Shown here piece after piece: positions 1-12,092 of a DNA stretch of 64,000 nucleotides. The notes below the pieces were generated by a model. It was not told the DNA's origin, did not search any database, and saw only the letters and a program-made list of their open reading frames with translations. A program made the position numbers and the translations under genes. The DNA comes from Rhododendron vialii. Its lineage: Eukaryota > Streptophyta > Magnoliopsida > Ericales > Ericaceae. Numbering within the stretch: the stretch's first letter is position 1; each line of letters begins with the position of its first letter. Location of the stretch: assembly GCF_030253575.1 (NCBI RefSeq), contig NC_080559.1, positions 27,926,501 to 27,990,500 on the forward strand, in the 5' to 3' direction.

Positions 1-35
1 TTGCATTGGCTCCTCTCCGCGGATAACCAAGCCAT

Positions 36-1000
36 ACCTCACCATGGTTCCGCCGGTCCGGGTTCCCATGGGAACGCACACAACCTCACAATGGTTCCGC
101 TATTTCCGGATTCCCATTGGAACACACACAACCTCACAATGGTTCCTCTATTCCGGATCTCCATTGGAACACACACAACCTCACAATGGTTCCGCTATTC
201 CGGATCTCCATTGGAACACACACAACCTCACAATGGTTCCGCTTTTCCCGGATTCCCATTGGAACACACACAACCTCACAATGGTTCCGCTTTTCCCAGA
301 TTCCCATTGGAACACACACAAAACACACACCACACAATGGGCTACCACGTCCGGCCACATTGTGGTTTCCAAAATTTGTTTTTAACACACCCAACCTCGG
401 TTCCGCCGCGCCGGTCTCCCGAGTATCCTCACAATGGTTCCGCCGCGCCGGGTTCCCATTGGCACACAATTGCATTGGCTCCTCTCCGCGGATAACCAAG
501 CCATACCTCACCATGGTTCCGCCGGTCCGGGTTCCCATGGGAACGCACACAACCTCACAATGGTTCCGCTATTTCGGATCTCCATTGGAACACACACAAC
601 CTCACAATGGTTCCGCTTTTCCCGGATTCCCATTGGAACACACACAACCTCACAATGGTTCCGCTATTCCGGATCTCCATTGGAACACACACAACCTCAC
701 AATGGTTCCGCTATTCCGGATCTCCATTGGAACACACACAACCTCACAATGGTTCCGCTATTCCCGAATTCCCATTGGAACGCACACAAAACACACACCA
801 CACAATGGGCTACCACGTCCGGCCACATTGTGGTTTTCACAATCCACGCAATGGGCTACCAAGTCCGGCCACATTACGAGTTTTCATACACACAACGGGC
901 TACCAAGTCCGGCCACGTTGCGGTTTTCAAAATCCACACGATGGGCTACCACGTCCGGCCACATCGCGGTTTTCAAAACATTTCAACCTTTTCAAATGTT
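36..1000. repeat. Nested minisatellite inside the LTR: 47-48 bp units within a 469-bp higher-order repeat
   Basis: Units with the core CCTCACAATGGTTCCG recur at starts 84, 132, 179, 226 and 274, giving spacings of 48, 47, 47 and 48 bp. The whole block that starts at 1 begins again almost exactly at 470, so the array has a second period of 469 bp. A different short motif (GGGCTACCACGTCCGGCCAC) repeats at the right edge of each block and again at about 840-965. The tract is free of stop codons in several frames, which creates long but meaningless ORFs of up to 366 codons. Confidence 0.9.
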
Positions 1001-1805
1001 TCTTTTACGCACGCACACAACTCACATAATGCCACCCAAAACCGGTCATTATGTTGTTTCAAAATATTTCCTTCCTCGGAAAATATTTCCTTTCATTAAT
1101 CACACCCTATGTGTCATGTTTTTACATTCTCGGTTCTCGTGTCTCGTTTACATTCAAAGACTCCGCGGTAGGACACGTATCTTTCTAACAAGATCATCCA
1201 ATTCTATATTACTTTAACACGCTCAATCACTACTTATAGCATAACGCCACATATACGGACGCCTTTGGAGTGTATCACTTATGCTTTATTCAAAGCACAA
1301 CGCCACATGTACGGACGTCTTTGGAGTGAAATCACTTATGCTTTATCACATACCACAAGTAATACAAGCAACTCATAAACGCATGTTCATAACTATCTTA
1401 AAGATCAAAATACGATTACTTCTAATCAAACGATAAGTACGTAAGGATGAACTACATATAATTAGGAGTAGTAGATAGGGATAATCTACCGTTCTTCTTG
1501 GCGGTAGTCGGCTACGGAAAGTACGTCGGTGGTCGGGCGGAGTAACTTCCTACGGTAGGCCTCCGGTAGCTTCGAAAGAGAAAGGTTTCTCTCGAAACTT
1601 CTACTTGACTATTACTACTACTACTTTTGGATCGAGAGGGTGGTCGAGTGGCGGCTTAGTGGCGGCCTAGGTTGAGTTTCTTGAAGAACTCAAGAAGGAC
1701 TCAAGAACAAGAAGAACAAAAGGAAGAACAAAGAAAGAACAAGGAAATTCTAGAGAGAGAAGTTGTAGAATGGGAGGTGTGTGTTCAATGCTTGAAATGG
1801 GGTCC

Positions 1806-1813
1806 TATTTATA
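1806..1813 (-). promoter_or_regulatory. TATA box of the minus-strand LTR
   Basis: TATAAATA on the minus strand, in the same context (CCTATAAATA) as the TATA box of the related LTR at 17717. It is followed in the minus direction by a CT-rich and then GAAGTTCTT-like leader shared by both LTRs. Confidence 0.6.
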
Positions 1814-2156
1814 GGAAAAATCTTGGCTCCCTCTCCTCTCTCAAGGCCGGCCCCCCCCTCTCTCACCATACCTCACACTTTGACACTTGTCAAGCACTCA
1901 TGGAAGGTCAAAGTCTAAACCCTAGGTTTGCATGGCTAGGTTAGGTTAAAAGGTAGGCTTGCATGGCTAGATTGTACCAAGGATGGGATTTATGGAAGAT
2001 TTGTTTGGAGATTTGGAGACAAGAGTACAAGATTTTGTGCTAAACAAATATAGAAGTACAATGGAGGTTAATGGAGGGCTAGTTCCTTAGCTAGGAAGGA
2101 AGATTCACCAAGGATTTGAAAGATGTAGGAAAGTCAAGTCAAGGTACAACCCATCT

Positions 2157-2160
<4 letters not shown>

Positions 2161-2229
<69 letters not shown>
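2161..2229. repeat. CT microsatellite (about 34 units)
   Basis: Uninterrupted CT run followed by a CACACA/TATATA stretch. The related LTR at 16442-19481 has GA and CA runs at the equivalent place upstream of its TATA box, so the microsatellite belongs to the LTR family. Confidence 0.9.
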
Positions 2230-2232
<3 letters not shown>

Positions 2233-3715
2233 AGTACATACACACACACACATATATATAGATATATAACAAGAAAGAATAAGGAAGTACAAAGTACAAA
2301 GATTCTCAAAATCAAATACCCAATAAAGAAATCCAATTAGGCACATGCCACAAAAATAAATAAACTAGGGTACTTTGTAATTTAGGAAGATCAACTCCCC
2401 AATAAATAAATCCAATTGGGTACAAAACCCCAATACAAAATAATAACAAAGTACTTAGGAGAATATTAGGCTTTTAAAGGCTACAAGGCTACTAAGTACT
2501 TTTGTACTAAAATAAAAAATACTTCATCACATGGATTTTTAAGAAAAAGACTAGTTTAATAGATTCATGTACTTGGTTGAAAGTATAAGGCTATTACCCA
2601 ATGGATAATAAAATCCCTAACGGTTAATAACCAAAGGATAATAAGGTAAGAGTACTTTAAATATTAAACTAAGTCTTTGAAAAAGACTACATGTCCTTTT
2701 TATTATTACACATGCTTATATATAAATGTACTTACCAAATAAAATAAAGGAAAGGCTTTTGTCTAATGGGTAAAGATTACCCTAACAATCATTGTCCAAT
2801 GGACAATAGTTACTAGGGTACTTTTATTGGAAAAAATAATCAAAAGTACTTTTCAAAATAATTATAAAAGTCTATTCAAGTACTTTGCTCAAAACCCCTT
2901 TAATATAAAGAATTGGGTTTCTATTATCCAATGGATAATAGTTCCCCTAACTTTTATTGTCCAATGGACAAAGAATAAAACCAAATTAATAAAAAGAAAT
3001 AAATAAGTAATTTCTAGGGTTTGAAAAGTTTGACTAGTCACATCAACTTTATTGGAAGGTTCCCTAGTCACATCGGTACTTTATTTGGTCAAAAGTCTCT
3101 ATTATCCAATGGTCACTAACTTCCCTAACGGTTATTACCCAATGGATAATAGTTTCCCTTGCGGTTAATAACCATTGGACAAAAGAGTACAAGTACCTTT
3201 TATAAAAATAAAATTTTGAAAAGACTACATGTACTTTTATAATAAAAAGTTTTATTATCCAATGGACAAAATTTACCCTTGCGGTTATTAACCAAAGGAT
3301 AATGGAGGGGTGGAAGAATCCCCAAAGAATAAATGTACTTTGCACATGTTTTTATAAACCATTAAAATACTATATCTTGTACTTTACCAAAATATTTAAA
3401 TGGAAGCCTATTGTCCAATGGATAAAGATTACCCTAACCATTATGGACCAATGGGTAATGGCAAAGGTTCAAAAGGTCCAAAGGGTTCAAAAGGTCCCAC
3501 TAGTAACTAGGTAAGTTGGTTGCTCGGTTCCTCCAAGTAGTCGGTTGGAAATTAACTAAATTGGTCACGTTGGATTTCTAGTCGAGAGCAAAATTTTAAC
3601 TACGACGAAAATTAACAAGCAATCATATAGCAACTCAAGAGAAAATAAGTAATTCAAATAAAATTCAAATATTTAACGAAATTTTTTTTACAGACCAAAA
3701 TTCAGGGTCGTTACA

Positions 3716-4050
3716 AAAAATGTTGCACGATAATAGGACCCAAAAGTGGCTACACATGACAGACCCCAAACGCAGCTGCACCTGAGAGGGATGTTAAGGA
3801 AATAGAATCTCTCATTGCTTGGGAATGAAATGGATGATCACTGAATAATACTTGAGACCTCTCTACTCATTGCCAATTGGCTTTGAGTTGGATATCAAGT
3901 TTCTACATGATTTACCTATGCCCCTCGTATGTTTGCCAAATACGAACATAATACTAATTTGCTCGGTTATTTTTTTATCTGGGTGCTTACTACCACAACC
4001 TTGCCTTCAATTATAAGGTTGGAAAACCCCAAGCGTAGGGCTAGATAGTC
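3716..4050. other. Intergenic stretch without a recognised feature
   Basis: Mixed-composition sequence between the LTR end and the next retroelement-like segment. I see no ORF, tRNA-like box or inverted repeat in it. Confidence 0.4.
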
Positions 4051-5560
4051 GGTAACATAAAAAAATCGGTAAGACCGGGATCGTACCACATGGAATTCGA
4101 ATATAACTTAATTGGATTGTAGGTTTAATAAGGTGGTTTGTGGCGTTTCAGACGGCCAACTTGGTCTTACTTTAAAAGGTGGAAAGGCTAAAGTAACAGA
4201 TTAGATAAGAGCTTAATAAACTAAAAGAGGCAAGTCTAGGGATCGTCTAACCCTTGACTTAAGCTGTTACCGGTTCTCGATTATAACTCAGGCAAGAGTC
4301 ACGACTGCGTGCTCATGCCCGGAGAATTTAGCTTTAATGACTATGTTTAACGAAAGATGCGATTAAACGGAGACGAACCAACTTGTTTTTAATATTCGTC
4401 GAACACATAAGAGGCCACGAGCCCTCGGTAAGCTTTTTGCCAAGACCGCTTGGCTAAACATCTTACAAAGGAGTTAACACCCCTTGTTTAGACCAAAAAT
4501 GCAAATTAAGCTCTATTCCGAAAATCATGATTTTAAGCTCGAGGACTTGAGAACCAAGTAACCACCTAAGTACTCGGAAAAGATTACCCCGAGACTTGGC
4601 CTATCGACTACTCACACATAGCTAAAGCATAAAAGAAAGCATAAAAACGAGACATGATTTTTAACCGATAAAAACGAAAACAAACTTGATATTATAACGG
4701 ATCCAAGTCGTACGAACAACTTTAATTAACGAGAAATTAACACACGAGAACAAACTTACTTGAGTTCTAAGGAAAATACACTTGAAAAAGCTTAAAGACC
4801 TTTAATGGAGGAAACACTAAAGTTAATAATGGGCTAGCTCCCAAAAGAGAGAGAAGAAGCCCCTATTTATACACAAGAGGGCTTCTCTCTCTGCAAAAAG
4901 CCAGAAAATATCTCAAAAAGCTACCTATTAAAAGAAAGTTTCTATAAGTAGAAAGTCTGAAAAAGCAAAAAAAATATCTGCTGGCGACAAAAGTTATCGA
5001 TACCTAAAGGATAGGTATCGATAACATCACTCTGATGATCCCCCGTAAAAAATAGTTATCGATACCGGGAGCAATTGTTATCACTCCCCTTGCTTCTGGA
5101 CAAATTCTGGACCAAGATAGTGCAAATGTATCGATTACTTCTTTAATGTAATCGATAACATCAGGTTCCTTTATACTTGTGGACCAAAATGAGGCAAAGG
5201 TTATCGATAACATCCACTTTGTTATCGATAACAATCTGCAGAAATTGCAGACTTCAAGTTTCATTTCAGAAACTCTGCCATGGCACCTCCCTATCTCTTT
5301 CGGGAACATCGCCAATTAACTCAAGGGACTGGGTAGTGCTGCATATAGAGGCCTCGGGTACTAGGGTACCCTCAAGGGTCATTCCCGCTGGGTTTGGCTT
5401 TCAAAACCGCTTTATTTGCACGTTTTTAACTACAAAACTCAACAAAATACCTTACGTGCAATAATTGACTTAAACGAATAATTAGACATAGAAACATCAC
5501 AATTCGGAGGATTTGAGCACCAAGATTGTGCTATCTTGTGTGCTTATCACTGGGTGCGCC
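4051..5560 (-). mobile_element. Decayed retroelement or LTR-like remnant, minus strand
   Basis: On the minus strand there is a U3-like segment with a dense cluster of ATCGAT palindromes (4993-5232), then a TATAAATA box at 4864-4871, then a CT-rich leader and a long non-coding tract ending near a CGATCCCGGTCTTACCGA motif at about 4065-4090. The order enhancer-like repeats, TATA, leader is typical of a retroelement promoter. Termini and target duplications could not be fixed, and no protein domain is visible, so the class is uncertain. Confidence 0.4.
4993..5232. promoter_or_regulatory. Cluster of seven ATCGAT-centred palindromes
   Basis: GTTATCGATACC or GTTATCGATAAC-type sites occur at 4993-5004, 5014-5025, 5055-5066, 5129-5136, 5149-5159, 5200-5211 and 5221-5232. 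Most are preserved as near-perfect 12-bp palindromes. They lie 120-370 bp upstream of the minus-strand TATA box at 4864-4871, where retroelement enhancers usually sit. The binding factor is unknown to me. Confidence 0.55.
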
Positions 5561-6418
5561 GCAAACAAGTCATTTGTGGAGGCGTCAAATCACAGCCGTC
5601 TGTTTCGGCAATCAACGTTTCGGAGAAAAGTTTCATTAAAATCCAAATCATCCAATTCATTTTAGACGCGTGCGATCTGAGCTCCGTAAACCGTTTTTCA
5701 CAAAAACGACCGCAAAGAAGTTTTTCTCATAAACATTACTCGGGTTGTTAAGAGCCATTTCGTGGTTAAAAATTAATGAATGGTGTCATTACCTTGATTG
5801 TCTCATTGTTCCAAAGATATAGAAACTAATCAACAAATTAAATTGGTCTCGGAATAAAAATATGGATCCAGTCCTTCAAAGGAACTCGACGGCGCTGTAG
5901 GGACATTTGTGTGTCTTTTTCTGTCACATTTGATGATGGTCCGAAACTTGCATCTTTTAGAGCTCCTCTAAGACATCAATTAATCTGTCAAAAATCATGC
6001 TTAGTCGGTGTCGATGAGTACATGTTAGTTTTTCACATTAAAAGTGTTCAAAAATCATAACAATCGATATTTGATCGGCATGAATTTTAGCATAATTGTT
6101 GTCATCAACAAGATAGTATAAAAGATGAACGATTTCAATCACTAACATATTCGAACCCACAAATTTGCCCCAAGATTCAAAGCATTTTCACTGGAAGTAT
6201 AATGCTTTCTTCTCCTTTTCATCGTACGATTTTGCTAATTACGTCCAGTAGGCCGGAGTGGATAAAACACATTTTCGAATAACATTACACATTCACAAAT
6301 TTCATGCACTTTTGGCACATTAACTACCGCCTCAAAGATAGTATATAGTTGATGAACCTTTTATTAGCCCAATCCCAATTAGACTGGACAGGATCCCCCA
6401 AAGCCTCTCATCAGATAC
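5561..6418. other. Intergenic stretch without a recognised feature
   Basis: AT-rich unique-looking sequence. The short ORF at 5536-5751 has no recognisable domain and is not supported as a gene. Confidence 0.4.
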
Positions 6419-6583
6419 CGTTCGTTTTGGTCCTTTTGGAGTTTCGGATTTTGGATTCTATTCATTACACTCATTTTTCTCTCTATTTCTCTTCAATCAT
6501 TACCCTTATTTTCAATCATTACTCTATTTCTCTATATACTCATTACCTACAAATTCAAATCTAAAATCCCAAAACGAACGAGG
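6419..6583. mobile_element. MITE-like element, family with CCAAAACGAACG ends
   Basis: Left end CCGTTCGTTTTGG pairs with right end CCAAAACGAACG; between them is a pyrimidine-rich core with repeated AATCATTACT motifs. The same core and similar ends recur at 32559-32741 and 50569-50718, so this is a dispersed family. No target duplication was resolved. Confidence 0.55.
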
Positions 6584-6929
6584 CTAATTTGAACTTCCAA
6601 AAAGGCTGACTTCCAAAAATCACAGCCTTGTTTGTTTTAGGCCTGGATTTTCTAGGTTGGCATTAAGCCCAGATCCCAACATTATATGGGCCCACAACCT
6701 ATGAATCCACGAGGCTTCTCGAGTTGGGCCTGACCCATATACGAACGCATGCACTACCAAGAGCATAACTATAACCGGGAAATTTCCACCCACATTTCAC
6801 CCAACTAAATTAAAGAGGAAAATCTCAAAAATAAAATAAAATAAAATAAAAAACTTTATCAGCCTCCCTAAAATACTTTCACAATTTGTCCTCGAAAATA
6901 AGGAGGCACTATTCACTCCAGCACTTATC

Positions 6930-7574
6930 GAGCATCCGCAATGGGTGTGTTATATTTGTGTATCAAAATGTTTGTTAAAGTATGTGTTAGAATAAAAAAT
7001 GGGTCCTACAAGTGTGTGTTAACTTAAAAGTGTGTTTAGTACATATATGAGTACCTCAATGGGTTAGTTATGAATGTATTAACTATTTAAAATAATGTAT
7101 CAAAACAATGGCTATAATAAAAACTTTTACAATGACTATATGTCACCAACGTCATTTTTTTGTAATGAAGGAAAGGCCAACGGCCATGTTCCTGCCACTC
7201 CACTTCCCATTTAAAAGAATTATGTTTAGAGCATGAAATTCCATTGCTTATTTTGCCTTTATTCTGACCTTTGGTGTTCAACGCATATATAGAAAAACAA
7301 TGAAAAAGACAACGGTAAATCAAGCTTACGGTAAGTTTTCAAAAAAGAAAGTAGTGTGGGCATTTATGTTTTATGGTTGAAGTTTGAATTTATAGGGATA
7401 GGACCCACTTATTGTTTGTTAATTTCTTTGCTAAACTTGATAACCATACTAACACACTACTACATTTAGCACACTCTAACACACAAGCATTGTGGCACAA
7501 AAAATACAATTTTGTTTGTTAAATCTTAACACACACAATTAACATACTAGTTAACAAACCCATTGCGGATGCTC
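6930..7574. mobile_element. TIR transposon remnant, GAGCATCCGCAATGGG ends
   Basis: GAGCATCCGCAATGGGTGTG at the left pairs with CCCATTGCGGATGCTC at the right, about 645 bp apart. The arms continue imperfectly through AACACACAC-rich sequence. The right flank is TTA; the left flank has TTA two bases further out. This suggests a PIF/Harbinger-like non-autonomous element, with the left end slightly decayed. Confidence 0.65.
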
Positions 7575-8802
7575 TTATGATACTATGTTTGATAATGTTT
7601 CTCTCTCCTCCAACTCTCTCGGTCACTACTTTGAAAAAAAATAAAACAACATTTGCAGAACAGAATACTCCGTATTTTAGAATAGAATAAAGGCATAATA
7701 GAGAGTATGATGCAATGAACTTCTTAAAAAACTACTCTTCTACGGAATATAATAAAGGGGGAGCATCATTTGTCATAGACTCACATTGAAGCTGAATCAC
7801 ATGCATTTTTCACTTTCCTAAATTGTGCGAATTCAATCCTCATAATCATGGACTTTAATTATCATAGCACCTAAAATAACAGTAGGGCTAAAATAGAAAA
7901 ATAACAAATGCCCACGTTCCCACATGGGTCAACACGGGGCGTGCTGCACAGTGTGTTGTGCAATTTCGACCGTTCAAAAGTGTTTTGGATGGTCCAGATG
8001 CAAATTAAACATTCCAACATGCGTCAACTTGTTTTTTTTTTTTAGAATTTTTGGACGGCTCGGATTAGCCGTCTGGTGGCCGGAGTGGGCCCAACGCGGC
8101 AGTCGGTCCCTAGTCGGTATGGGAACCGTCGGTCCCTATATCTTTATTGAAAAAAAAGAAGTGTTTTTTTAGATGTAATTTGGTTCAAATTTTACGCAAA
8201 CCAATGTGGATGCTCTAAGTACAATTTAGTACAATAGGAGTCTGAGTCTGTTTGTTTGAAATAAATTAATGAACATATATATATATATATAACTAATGAA
8301 ATAGTAAGTATTTTTCTTAATAGTGATTTGATTAATAACACGACATTCTCCCTGCATGGTGCTGGTATTTCTTGCTTTTATTGAATTAAATACTCCTATC
8401 TGGTAATCGTTTAATTCCATCTGCAAATTTTAAATTAAATATTTTGATCTCTTCGATTATATAGTTCAACCCGATACTTGCATAAGTTGCATGGATCTGA
8501 TCAAACAGGCAGACCCGTTACTTGTACCATTAGACCATCGATTCGAATTGTATGGAGGAAGCAGATCGAATCAATGGCATGTATATATCATTATGACATC
8601 AATAAACGAACACGACTCAATTAAGCAGTAAAATTGCAATAAACTTTTAAGTAGATAGATGCATCTTATTTTCTTTTGTCCCTTTATTCCTATTTTGATA
8701 TTCTTCCTATTAGCTACTCCCTATCAGCTTTTGGCCAATTGAAAATAACACTCCATGCGCCTACAGCAAGCAAAATGCATTTAATATGACAACTTGTACA
8801 TC

Positions 8803-8846
<44 letters not shown>

Positions 8847-9470
8847 GTCAAGTCAGACAAGTTCAAAAGTCCAATTATTGCATGCAAAACGAATACTCAA
8901 AAATCTTTTGAAAAGGGAGACGACTATTGAATACTTTATATCCCAAAGAAACTTGGAATTTTTTTTTTTTAAATTTAGAAGTCTGATCGGTTTACACTTA
9001 TTTCGACTAATTCTAAGGAATCAATCTCATTGCCCACTTACAGACATTTCAATTAAAGTTAGAGCAAAGTTCAGTATGAACTGGCCTGATTTGCGGTTAT
9101 TTAGAAAAGGCCAATTAGAAAGGTGCCATATGATCTCAGAAGGTTTATTGCAATACTAATAAACGCATAATGGAATTAAGCTTTTCAAATTTCTAATTAT
9201 TAATTATATAATCAATAATTATACTTCATTCTTTTAAGTCATGTGTTAGTATTAATTACTGTATTTAGCAAGCTAATGCAGTAAGTTTAAGGGCAAGACT
9301 CCAGTCTCCACTGATGACTTCCTGTCACAGTGAAGGAGAATACATAGTCATTACCTAGTGAAGAAATATAGGCTAATCTAAATAATACCTACCCTTCAAC
9401 TAGTTTTCTTTGGTATTTTGTGTTGGTCTGAACTAGTTTAGTAGTTAGAGATGTACGACAAAATTCTCTG
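7575..9470. other. Intergenic DNA with a GC-rich repeat copy and a TA microsatellite
   Basis: No gene seen. 8027-8140 is a copy of the TTTTTGGACGGCTCGG repeat family found also near 13000 and in the hairpin at 31502-31877. 8190-8216 ends in CCAATGTGGATGCTC followed by TAA, which looks like one surviving end of a TIR element. 8803-8843 is a TA microsatellite. Confidence 0.5.
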
Positions 9471-10110
9471 AAGCTGTAAAGTCCTACGTCGGCAAGGAAA
9501 AGGAAATAGAGAAGTACATAAATGAAACACGAGCAGCTACTATATACAATTAAACCTTAACCTTTTGAGACAATGTAGTTAAGCTAAGGGTTAGCAGGGC
9601 AGTTGGCATGGATTGTTACAGGTGAGCTTACACCAACCAAAAGTGTGGGACGGGTCCCGCGAGAAGACGTGTTTGGATGGGCCCGACAAGTGAGAAGCTT
9701 GAGGTGCTTGTCGTGCTTGGGACAGGGCCCCACATGAGACAAACTTAAGAAACTTGACGTGCTCGATGCGTGGAAGTTGTTGGACCATGGAGCACAACGA
9801 AGACATTGCGATCTCTAATGACGAGGATTGTAAATTCCCACATCGATAAGGATCTCAAATGGCGAGGATTGTAAAGTCCCACGTTGGTAAGGAAAACGAA
9901 ATAGCTAGAGGTTGGTGCATAGCGAAGATAATGAAAAGTCGTTGCATTGGTGCCAATGATCCAGACCTTGGAAATTGGAATCCATTTTGAAATCCATAAA
10001 ATTTGCAATGCACAATCGTAGCCTTGGTTGTACCCAGCCATGTAAAGCCTTCCCAAAGTACCCACCCACACGGTATGTTCGGAATAGTATTAAAAAAGAG
10101 AAACAACGTA
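9471..10110. repeat. Repeated AAAGTCCCACGTTGG-type motif
   Basis: Three related copies, at about 9475 (AAAGTCCTACGTCGGCAAGG), 9829 and 9869 (AAAGTCCCACGTTGGTAAGG), are each followed by a purine-rich stretch. Such motifs are common at the ends of small plant LTR elements, but I cannot define element borders. The minus-strand ORFs here show no known domain. Confidence 0.35.
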
Positions 10111-11430
10111 CGTACATGAAGTGGCGCTGAATTTAACTGGTCAACTCCGTCCGATTAAAAAGTACTCCAATTTGTTCCAACCATGGTCTCTCTCTCTCTC
10201 TCTCTCATCGTGGTATTTTACTCGTGGAAAAATCAAAAAATTCAAACTGTTTTCCACGGACCAATCTTTATTGAAAAGAACAAATTCATTTTAGTCGAGA
10301 TAGGGGAGACAAGTATTGAATTTGGGAGAGCAATTAAATTAAACAAACTCCTAACACGAAATATTCCCCAGAAAAACTAGTAGTAAAATATTGCTGGTTG
10401 GATGAATCGATATCCCATTGTAAAATTAGTCACGGAAGAAAACAAGATGCGAAAGGGTAACAACAGGCAGGAAAAATATACTATATATTATACTAAGCAA
10501 GTGCTCTATAATTTAACTCTGCTTCTAAATAAATATGTGTATATATATTACTAGTAGCCTTTGTTAGTGGACTTTTTATATTAGTAATAATATAATATAT
10601 ACATGCGGGGTAAATTAAACATAAAGTTGAGGTTTGTTGAACTTCTGGCCCCTTCTGATCTTCTTTTATGCTGCGACGACTACCCCCATGCACGAACTTT
10701 CCCACCAATCTCATCACCAAAATGTGACGACGCAAAGGACCATTATTTTGGTGATTTTATATGTGAATACTCTCTTCTTCTTCTTTTTCTTTTTTTTAGT
10801 TAATAATGACACTCTTTTTTATTTGTTTTCTAGTAGAAAAAACACGCGCAAAAATTTTACATAGAGACAAAAAAAAAAAAAAAAAGTGTTATCAACAAAA
10901 AAGAGAGTGTAAAAATCATTTTTCTTTTATATGGGTGTTTAAATCAAAAATTATTAGTTGGTCGTGTGGGGCACGGTGCCCAAAACCATTCTTCACCACA
11001 CATTTTTGTGAAATTCAATATTAAGTGTATTGTGTATAGACTCCACGAAAATGTGTCATGAAAGAAGGTTCCCAAGACCACTGAATTACTCGTGTAAGCG
11101 TAACACGCTCCTCTGATTGGGTAATACATACTGGGCACTCCTCTCGGTAAAACCCGATTCGCTGTGCCGCTTGTGATGATTAGAAAATTTAACTTTCATA
11201 TCGATTCTTTTGAATTTTTTAATAAGTTTAAAAAAGCAATTGATATTGGTGTGGAAAAATAACTTGAAATTTTTTAACAACTTTTTTTAATGGAAACAAC
11301 CAATAATTTCTCAACAACAACAAATTTCCGTAACTTATTTCCTTCCGGAAACACTATTGCTCATAGAAAAGAAAACTTTTTAGTTAGATAGAAAACTTGT
11401 TAATTTGGAGTATGGACGTAGTGCTACACA
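10111..11430. other. Intergenic stretch without a recognised feature
   Basis: AT-rich DNA with a short CT run at about 10187-10206 and poly-A/poly-T tracts. The short ORFs overlap in several frames and lack recognisable motifs. Confidence 0.4.
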
Positions 11431-11640
11431 CCCAGGGTTGCCCAGTGGTTCGGGCCGATCCCCAAGTTTTGAAAGTATTCCTTAAGGTTTCGGGTTCGAT
11501 TCCCCACCAAGCAATCAATATCCTGAAATAAGTGGGGGGCCGTGACTAGTGTGGTCGCGCTAGCTCCCCCAACAGTGCCGGCTCCAAAAATTCTGAGAAG
11601 GGTGTTTAGAAATCTCTACAACCTCTATAAACCACTACTA
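11431..11640 (+). mobile_element. tRNA-derived SINE, plus strand
   Basis: A polymerase III A-box-like sequence GTTGCCCAGTGG is at 11437-11448 and a B-box GGTTCGATTCC at 11493-11503, about 45 bp apart, as in tRNA-derived plant SINEs. The following tract continues for about 130 bp. It does not fold as a tRNA gene: the part after the B-box lacks an acceptor-stem partner. The 3' end is imprecise. Confidence 0.7.
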
Positions 11641-12092
11641 TATATGAACAAAACTCTGTCTATTACTTGGGATACATTGTTGGAAACAAGATTCGTTTAT
11701 CACTGAAAATATGCAACATACCAAAAATAAACAAGATTAGAAACTTATTGAACCAATTCAGGCGTCCAAAAATTGGCAATCGAGACTAGTATTTTTATGA
11801 ATAATATTATATCCTTAAAGCAAATTCGTCTCTCACACCGGTGCTCTTGGGTCTCTTGAACGTTTGCCTCCTAGGATTACCCGATTTTTCGAAGAACGGA
11901 AATAACACTGCAATCTATTCAACAGGCGAACGCAAATTTGTGCAGTACTCTCCCTCAAACTCAATATGAATGCAATGTATGTGCTCTGTAAAGAAGGCAT
12001 GAGTTGCGCAGTTGGGTCCTCTTCGTCCCAAAAAAAAAAAAAAAAGGTGTTAGTTTGATTAGAAAAACTGTTGATTAGAAGTACGGCTGTAA
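11641..12092. other. Intergenic stretch without a recognised feature
   Basis: AT-rich, with a poly-A tract at 12030-12046. Nothing else is recognised. Confidence 0.4.

Larger units (their letters stand above)
1..3715 (-). mobile_element. Long LTR (Ty3-type ends), minus strand, truncated by the window edge
   Basis: Read on the minus strand, this begins at 3715 with TGTAACGACCCTGAATTTTG, the kind of terminus found on chromovirus-like Ty3 LTRs, and continues past position 1, so the LTR exceeds 3.7 kb. A TATAAATA box lies at 1806-1813 (minus), followed downstream by a leader, a duplicated AAGCATAAGTGAT-containing segment (about 1240-1345) and then a minisatellite. It is clearly homologous to the complete solo LTR at 16442-19481: the 1050-1440 segment (minus) matches 18340-18680, and the minisatellite cores agree. 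Sequence right of 3715 has no purine-rich polypurine tract, so this is a 5' LTR or a solo LTR rather than a 3' LTR. The internal region and left end are outside the window. No coding potential is inferred for the many ORFs here. Confidence 0.8.

Noticed and set aside
1-1000. Direct repeats at near-regular spacing, resembling a CRISPR array
   Set aside because: Units are contiguous with no unique spacers, and the genome is a plant nuclear one.
117-1217. A 366-codon ORF at the window start, with overlapping ORFs in other frames and on the minus strand
   Set aside because: It reads the 47-48 bp minisatellite of an LTR; several frames are equally open, and the composition is repetitive with no domain.
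9745-10106. Overlapping minus-strand ORFs of 70-108 codons
   Set aside because: Three frames overlap, no motif is recognisable, and the region contains repeat motifs.
11437-11503. Possible tRNA gene
   Set aside because: A- and B-boxes are present but no acceptor or anticodon stem pairing is visible; a SINE fits better.
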